Made by a program: the position numbers and the translations under genes. The notes beneath the pieces were generated by a model. It searched no databases and was not told the DNA's origin. It saw only the letters and a list, made by a program, of their open reading frames with translations. Shown here one piece after another: positions 56,401 through 64,000 of a stretch of 64,000 bases of DNA. Within the stretch, counting starts at the first letter, position 1, and the number at the start of each line of letters is the position of its first letter. The DNA comes from Eimeria necatrix (taxonomy: Eukaryota > Apicomplexa > Conoidasida > Eucoccidiorida > Eimeriidae), in the NCBI RefSeq assembly GCF_000499385.1, contig NW_013652540.1, positions 124,001-188,000 of the forward strand, in the 5' to 3' direction.

Positions 56401-59400
56401 ATCACATTTTGGCACGTAAGTAGCAAAATTCTGTTGTCCAACATTCTTACCATGAGCAGGCTGGCACCCCCTTCGACTAGCATCTACTGTTCCCCTCAGC
56501 TCCGTGTTGCCGCGATTTCCGCATAGCAGAAGCGCTCCCCCAACAAGGGAGGCCCCGGACTCTAGCAGCAGGCTCTCGCCAGCAAATACAGCAGCATCTA
56601 GATAACTCCACGGCACTGCCCCACCCAGTAATAGGGCTTCAGCGTCCTCCAAACTCCAGGCTGTGGCCGTGTCTTCAAGATCCCGGGGCTTCTCGGCGAT
56701 CACAGAGGCTGTGACAGAAGAGTCCTTGCCAGGCAGTTCAGTGCTTTCGGAGTAAACTGACTCAAACGACGCGGTGGGCCCCTTCACCAAAGAAGGAATA
56801 TTCAGGGGCCCTGGGGATGTAACTTTCTCATACGCAGCCTCTCTTGCGCTAGAACCTTGTGGTTTCCCGAACACGGACCTACCCTCTTCACTAGAAGAGC
56901 TGTGAACCGTTGCCCGAGGTTCCCCTGCCAGTTCTTGCCTCGGAACATCTGGTGAGATGGGTTGTGCTGGGAGAACGGCATTAGAGCCCGCGTGCTCCAG
57001 AGACGCACGCGTTGGCTCTTGCTTCAGTAAGGAAGAGAGACCCTTCAACAAGAAGTGTGCCTTTCTTTCTTCATTGCCTTGTTGCGAATTTGCTCCACGG
57101 ACCTCTGAAGACGCAACTCTGCCAAGTGGATCCACAGGTACGCTTTGATCCAGAGGTGGGATGCTTGAGAAATAACGCTCCCCAAGCTGCCTGCTAACAA
57201 CAAGGGGAAGCTCGTTTCGCAGCAGGCTCCCCTGTTCTGAGAAGAAATCTTGTTTTAGAGCCTTTATGTCCTTCCTCCCTCCAGCCACTTCGCGGACAGC
57301 CCGAATCAAGCGCTGGGTCAGAACTATCTGCTCCTCGGCTTTCGTAGGCACATCTTGAGCCGTGCAGTCTGTCTGCGGGCTGGAGGCAATAGGCGTCTGC
57401 ATTGTGCAGCAGTCGAGGTTGACGTCCGCTTCTGCAGTCCCTGCTGGTTCAACCTCAGCCTGAAGACTGCTGCTTTTGGTACGCCCTTTCCTTTCCACAG
57501 TTCTCGCCTCTCCTAGTTGGAACGCCTGGGTCGCGGAATCAGCGGGAGATGAGCTACCCAAACCCCCGGCTGTCTGGAGTTGGGCAGCTACATGGTCCCC
57601 TGCGTATCGCTCCAAGACCCTGCAGGCACTGCTATAAGATGCCGGCGCCTTAGTGACTGTGTTGAGTTCCGTGCGCATCAATGGTGTGCGCTGAACATTG
57701 CAGCGGTGGGGTTCTCCCACAGTGCAACTCCCCGCCAAAGTGACAGTACCCTGACTCAGTAGAATGAGCCGGTCTAAGTGCTGCTCCCCGCTTAAGGAAA
57801 CCTCACGTCCGCCATAAAGAAGGACAGGAGCTTTCCTCAATGGAGCAGGCAGGCAATCACTCGGCGCAGCACTGAGCCCTAGAGAACCGTGCAGAAGCAG
57901 GCGCTCACTGGCAAGCAATCCTACCGCTTCTGCACTCGCCTCAAGCAGCCCATTCTGAGGCTGCGCTGACCCAGGCGGTTTGTCCCCGCGACAAGAAAAG
58001 TTCCGTCTTCCAGGGATGATGCGGACAGAGGCTCCTTCCCCAACAGATACAGAGGCTGCGCTCGAAAGCAATACTGATGCCCCCAGAAGAAGCCTTCTTG
58101 CTTCCGGTGTGCTCTTCGAGTAAAAGGGCCTTGCAGACTCAGCCATCTGCTCCTCTTCGCTGTTGCCGCGCGGTGCCAAGACAAGGGCGCTGCGTTGCCG
58201 CAGGCGAATGCTCCCTTCCGCAGCGTGTATGTGGAGAGGTGACAGGACATGCAGAGCAGAACCTACGGAGGGAAAGTTGAACCAGACACTGAAGCCAAAC
58301 GCATTGTTTCCTAAATGCAAAGTAACATTGAAGTCTTTACTGGCTGGCAGCGGAAAGCAAGAGTCACAAGAGGAAAGCTTTGTAAACTTCCCAGTCACCT
58401 GACGTCTCTTCTGCACAGGTCCCACGCCCCAATGGCCGTACATACCTCGAGTGCCCCCATGGAGCAGCAAGCTGCCGACGACCACCCTGGGTTCGATTTG
58501 ATCTCCGATATTTGCACTGTTCTTCGCATTTGGGACTTTTGTTGTATCTGATGAGTCAGAGCTTTTCTGGAACCCTCGGATAGCCAACGAGCTGCTTCGG
58601 AGGGTAACAACGGAAGCCTCAACTGTGACAGTTATTGTTGGGGCATAGAGAGGCACTGGCAACGGGGTTGGCTGGACGCTTAGAACAGCCAACGCTTCTA
58701 TTCCAGAAGGGGCCGCTGCAGAGGTTCCGTCAACTGCTGGGACTTCGCGCAAGGACCCCGAAGCTTCCTGTGTATCTGCCATGGGCGACACCTTGATATC
58801 TTCGTACTCCTCTTTGTTTTGGGAATTGAAAACGTGCGGTGTGGCAGGCTGACTCCGTGAGCTCCACATGCCTGGCTGCGCCCCGGCTACAGCAGCTGCA
58901 GCAGCAGCCGCCGCAGCGACCGCACTGAGTTTGTTTGTGACCACGAGTCGACGGTGCGCCCGAGAAAACACTGTGCCCCCTCCTCCACAGAGGCAGGGCA
59001 GCAAGTCCAATCGACCGCTGTGCAGCGCGCACCCTCCAGGCGCCAGGACCTAAGAATTTACGGACAGAATAAATAAAAAGCAGTAAATTCACTCACACAT
59101 CTATCCTACTGCCAGTGCAGCCATCTTCAGCATCTAGCCCCGTCCAGGCCTCAAACCTGAAAGGGAACAATTTGCTCAACAGTTGCGTGTGAAGAGCCAC
59201 CAGTAACGTCATGAAGCAAGCTTTGTCGCAAACGACAAGCTAGCAGCACGCGGCTGAAGACTCTTACCAGCGGGTCAAGAGGGTGAGGCTGTTCGGCATA
59301 TATCGCAATGCGCCCTCCCCCTCCCGCTGCGCATTCTTCAGAGATTATCTCCGCTGCCTCGTGAAAAGGACGCTGCCGACGCTTAGAAACAGCGGCAGCA

Positions 59401-61212
59401 GCACCACTGATTGAGCCCTTCCCACCAGGCGACGTCCTGAGACAGCCGCCGCCTGCGGCAGTGATTCTCCCACTCCTCATTGGGTTCGGGAATACCAGAG
59501 CTTCGGCGACCAGCACAATGGAACCGCCGCTGCCTGCAGCCGCGCACGTTGCTGCAGCGGCTCCTGGAATCGCATTTGTTGCTGACTTCAATCCCTTTCT
59601 AGATTTTTTAAAAAGGCTTTTCAAAGCAGCCTTCAAAATCTTCGCTCCGCGCCAGCCCTTATGCAGCTCAAGGCCCTCCTTTCCCTGATAACCCGAGACC
59701 TGGCGAGAGGCGCTTAAGGAGGCTGCATGAGCTTCGCAGCCCCATCCAGGCTCCCCGGAAGAGCTTACCTGCCCCTCCACCAGCAATTCCTTCGACGCGA
59801 TGATCACCACAAGGCCCCCGCCCCGAGGAGATTCTGTATTTGGGACACTATGGAGCAGTCTCGCACCTGAGGAGTTACGGGTGTGCCCCTTGGTGTCCGC
59901 AGTGTACTTAGCATACAGCAGCCCCGCCTCGCCCTTGGCAAGAGGCAGGAAAATACTTCCCCGTACCTCAAGGGGAGCCCTTACTGGGTGGCCTGCAGAA
60001 ACAGCCGCACCGCATTAGCAGCCAGGCACATCTCATAGGGTGAACTGTCTTTCAGCCGAACTCCGCAGCCCCTTCCAAAGGATAAAAAATGCACACGCAA
60101 GGATATAGCTATGACACAGAGAGCCCACTAAAGGCAGTCGCCTCGCAACGGTCCGTCACAATGCCTCCCATGCCTCCGTGACTTCCTCCTCGGAGCTCGG
60201 TTTCGGAGCTTGTCTTCTGCTGATTCTTCTGCAGGGAAGCCGCCTGTGCCGTCGGCCCCTCCAACTCAGCAGTCGCACCTGCGCATGCGGCAGAGCCAGC
60301 AACTGTGAGTCGCTGCGGAGGCTGCGGTAGCCCTTGCGGTGGGGCCTTGCCGCGTGCGTAGGGCCCTCCAGCCAGCTCCTGCTTGAGCCTCCTGGCGACG
60401 ATATCGAGTGGGGCCCCCAAGAAAGAAGAACCCGAAGATGCATCCACAGTCGAGCAACGGAAGCCACACGAGGAGCTGCTGCCCCGCACCTTTGACGTCC
60501 CCGATGCTGTAATTTCAGCGGCCTCTCCGACTACTACCGAGTCGCCCGCATATAAAAGCGTTTCAGCACAGTGTAGCCTCGCAGACCCCAGCAAACGAAT
60601 ACTGCCGCCGGCACAGAGTTCTATGCGCTGAGTTGAGGCGTTGCTTGTGAATAAAGCGTCGCGGCGTGATCTCTGCATGAGCCCTGGGCACAAGGAGGAG
60701 CGCCGGCGACCGGGAGAGCAGCCACTGCCACGTAGCCTGCGAAGCCTCATCGAAGGCTGCGTACCACTCCTAGCAGCCCCGGTACATTTAATGATGGCCC
60801 CCCGTATTTCAATATCTCCTCCACTTATTATTCGCAAACCCTCAACCCAGCGGGGTTCAGCAGTTGCCCCCTTGGGGAGCCCTGCTCCTCGCCAGCGACG
60901 ACGCTGCCATAGCCGCAGGTAACCCTCTGATAATATGCAGATGCCATCTTTGACAAAATCACAGGCGCTCAAGTCCTCAGGGCCCCCACATAACTCCTGC
61001 AGACTGGGGGAGGGCGTTTGTTCTGGTTCATGTGGAGTTGAGGAGACAGCAAGGGCTGGATCACCTGCACGTAGGGATTCTTGTGCTTCCACTGATTGTT
61101 GTAACACAAATCCATTCAAGTTCTGCGATTTGTGGTTGTGAGATGAGACTGTAGTGCAAAAAATGCAACAAAATAAGTAAGTTAAAGATAGTAGGCGGCA
61201 AATAACCGCCAT
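50436..61212 (-). CDS. Very large glycine-rich, Cys-rich multi-pass membrane protein resembling a plant glycine-rich family
   Basis: The molecular function is not known. Proposed exons: 61212-60129, 59992-59268, 59049-56451, 56141-51926, 51576-51104, 50954-50850, 50738-50650 and 50492-50436; phases agree and give 3,115 aa. An N-terminal signal peptide leads to a huge extracytoplasmic region with recurring Gly-rich turns (GGGGG, AAGSGG, GGHGG) between short beta-like strands, often reading L-x-V-x-G or I-x-A-x-G, as in beta-helices. At about 1,880-1,950 comes a Cys-rich block (CPPGYAGWRCSPCPVGFYS, later PHCPFACAAGLPD), then a membrane segment. The cytoplasmic part includes FHVLRIYLHG and LPMILLTQGDGRVVPFGL, and a C-terminal cluster of membrane segments ends with VYALFIFYGVSL. 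From memory, this order and these motifs match large plant glycine-rich proteins annotated as ephrin-receptor-like. The splice 51926/51576 is inferred; without it the frame stops at 51799 and the last four exons would form a separate 260-aa membrane protein starting at 51635. Confidence 0.75.
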
Positions 61213-64000
61213 TCTCGATTTCTCCCCGGATCCCTCCTCGCCGAACTCCTTCAGGAGAATCAGGGGGAGATTAATAATGCATAAAAATCATATAGAAGAG
61301 ACACGGAATACAATAATAGCATTGCATGGGCAAGGGTGGGGCCTCCTAGCTGCGAGGGGCCCTCAGTCAGGCTAGGAAGGGATATGGTGGCCTTCCGCAA
61401 AAGGTCTAACAGCATAAAGCCAACCAGTAAGAAATAACTTGCCCTGGTAAAAAAGAAAGACACATCAGGGAAGGCGTTGGATCTGGTGAAGCCTTGTCAA
61501 GAGCACTGTCTAAAGGCAACAGATGAAAAGAAGACACCAAGGGCGGTGTGTGTCTGGGTGCCGTCCGTCATTAATTTGGGCCCAGTTAATTACAAACTAT
61601 TAGTTGTTACCTTTGTGTTAAAGGTGTGTGAATTATTTCACCTTGTAACCCAACAGGGAAGACTATGGCGTACGCCATACTATAAACGGCCTCGGCAGCC
61701 GAAGCAATCGAGACTGGCTCCAGACCCTTCTATACAGTGCCTACGCTTGCCCTCCTAAGTTGATAATATGCACAATTCTTTGAATGACTACTCTTTATTT
61801 TTTTCTCTGCATGCCCGGATTTCCACGCAAGCCATTTATAGAATTGAACGGCGTCAGCAATGGCCGGGTGGTGTTGGGTCCGCACAGGAAATATGCAATT
61901 AAGGAGACAGAATGTCATTACTTGCCCGTTTTATAACGCTACAGATTTTAAAAAATTGCAATTTGTCCCTGCTAACATAATTTTAAGCCTACACATTAAA
62001 AGCATTCGTGACTTCTCCAAGATTTCACGATACGGACAGCTGTTGTTGGTCAAACATCTATGCAATGCGTTTCAAGAAGTAAGGGTGGGACATGACAGCT
62101 CTTTGATGCTTCCAACACCCAGAGATTGTCGAATATGCAATTTCTCTGCAGAAATTTCCGGTGCCATCCATCTTTCCTCGGGCACATAATCATTTTCTTC
62201 TCTGCCCCGCTATACGGACTAGGCTTCTTACTAGCAGACAAAGAGCTCTGGACAGTCATTCAACGCTCTGGTCCCCGCAGTTACGGCTTTATCCTAGTCT
62301 ACTGCCCATTCACTGAAAAACAGGACAGTGCTTCATGCTTTAAATTCGATTAACGGGACAGATCATTTGCTGCACAAGCATATCCTAGACTTCATCGGCA
62401 GCTCTTTAGTCTTGGACTCAGCTTCTTGCTCTCCTGGGAGAGTCCTCACCACGTACACGCTAGTGAAAATCACAGTGACTCCAGGTAGGTACCTGCTAGG
62501 CAGACTGATACTTTAGGTCATGGACCTATGCTTTAGGTCCGTATATAAGTATGGAGGCTCCCTCTCCAAGACGGGCAAGTACCCAGGTGAAGCGAGCAAG
62601 AAGGCTTTGCAGCAGTCCCTTCAATAGTAACTGATAGACCATATCGTGATAATCTACTGAGATTGGTCGGGCCGTCGTGAATGACGACTTTTCTTGCCAT
62701 AGATGGCATGAACCGGTTTTCAAGGAGCTGCAACTAATCCTTTTGGTACTGACTGCTGTTTCTTATCTAATCATTAGTTAGCAGAGGTCACTAGTGATCC
62801 ATGCCCACAGCATCACTTTTTAGGACTGCAGGAGCACCTTCGCAAGATATATGCATATTAATTCTCATCATGAGTTGCCATACTTCGCCTGACCAGCTTC
62901 ATGATATGGACGTATGCTTCGTTGCTCTTCTTAACGAGGAACGATATTCCTGCATCCGTTTTCACTGAGCTTTTTCTACAATTACGAGTCATCAGAAATT
63001 ATCTAACGTGCATTCTTTTCCTGCTGAGTCACCTGCGATTATTGCTTGCCATAGTAAGCTGGTTTAACCTTGGAGGAGAAAACAGGCCATAAGAAATTTA
63101 GATAAGTAAGCACGCGTGAGAGATATAAGGATACTGTTGTCTCCTTGTCATGCACTTGTTGGGAAAGCTGAAGTAATTGGATTTTCCCAGCAAAGTGCGA
63201 GGTGTGTCGAAGTCGTAGATTCAAGCTGAGCCGTTCATTCGGTGGAGGTGGAGAGTTCTAACTCAACTGGAAAGATGCAACTTACCGTGACGAAGGTAGC
63301 GTAGTCAAGGTTTAGGATCAATTATGCGGAAACTTCGTATCCTGTGCGCAGTTTGTAGTGTAGCTCTTATATGTGAGTCTTCAGCAGCCTCAGAAGTAGT
63401 ATTACATGCTATTCATGCAACTTAATTGAAAGGCAAGAAGTGTGAAGGTTCTTTATATTGAGCAGCTTCAATTGTAGATTAATTGCTCTCACCACGCCTT
63501 ATACATATTCGTTCAAAATAATGTAAGAGTTTGAATCTCGACATTAAATATGCCTGAGATTCTCGTATCTGAGGCCATAGTGCTGCAGCGCATAACATGC
63601 ATACAACTGTGGGAACTTTGTCCGCCAAAAGCACCCAGATAATTGCAGGATCGACGTAGGGAATAACGGGAGGCATGCAATTCCTGGTTGTATTTTCCGT
63701 GAAGATCTGCCTGAGTAGTCCTTCTATCGCAGCTTCTAACGGAGAGGAATAAGCTTTATTACGTTCCTATACCGAGGGCCGCGGTGGCAGAAAATTTTGA
63801 AAACGCTGGGCCTCCACGCTGTGGCCATCTCTTGAGGAGCTGTAGGATATGTACTGCCACACACTGAGTCTGGTAAAAAAGCAAGTCCGAAATTCGGTGA
63901 AGGGTGTGCCGATTAGTAGAACTTACTGGTCAATCAGGTCATCGAACCAGATCATGCGGACTAACTCCCAAGTCACTCCCCCCACTATGAATGGGGTATA
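61213..64000. other. Intergenic region to the window end
   Basis: Upstream of the glycine-rich membrane-protein gene; its promoter should be in the first few hundred bases. The remaining 2.5 kb is AT-richer, with short conflicting frames only. I see no gene, RNA or repeat I can support. Confidence 0.4.

Overview
This window is protist nuclear DNA, most likely from a coccidian apicomplexan of the Eimeriidae (Eimeria or Cyclospora type). The evidence is the gene set, genes split by many short GT-AG introns, abundant CAG/CTG triplets that put poly-Gln, poly-Ala, poly-Leu and poly-Ser tracts into otherwise ordinary proteins, and long sparse intergenic stretches. No bacterial operons, viral genes, CRISPR arrays or intact transposons are visible. 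I see no telomere-like heptamer arrays, so the genus is left open.

Layout from left to right. A mitochondrial phosphatidylglycerophosphate synthase gene (PGS1-like, + strand, 266-2269) converges on a KAR5/GEX1/Brambleberry-type nuclear-fusion gene (- strand, 2782-6342). A tRNA-Ile(AAU) gene (7594-7667, -) follows, then a single-exon CWC21/SRRM2-type splicing factor with a long Ser and Arg/Asp-rich tail (9328-11283, -). Next are two + strand genes: an 11-exon protein with a PH domain (15314-21211) and a Gln/Ala-rich, probably nuclear protein of unknown function (27042-31125). A decayed copy of part of the latter lies about 3.5 kb upstream of it (24.7 kb). A six-exon type I DnaJ-like chaperone gene (34589-38007, +) has a secretory leader, a complete zinc-finger region and a J-like domain without HPD.

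The right half is dominated by two large - strand genes. The first (40097-48565) is the most striking item: its exons read, in one frame, a Dug3-type class II glutamine amidotransferase, then a WD40 region, then a Dug2-type M20 metallopeptidase. One uninterrupted exon crosses the Dug3/WD40 junction. In yeast Dug2 and Dug3 are separate subunits of the cytosolic glutathione-degrading complex, so this locus appears to encode that complex as a single chain of about 2,036 residues. The second (50436-61212) encodes a glycine-rich, cysteine-rich multi-pass membrane protein of about 3,115 residues. Its cysteine-rich, juxtamembrane and C-terminal membrane blocks resemble a plant family of large glycine-rich membrane proteins.

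The genes do not form a pathway together. Exon models were built by hand from GT/AG signals, phase agreement at each junction and family conservation, and every multi-exon model sums to a whole number of codons. Intergenic stretches hold perfect or near-perfect hairpins (one inside an intron of the Dug fusion gene), two short tandem duplications and a tRNA-like remnant, but no other gene I can defend.
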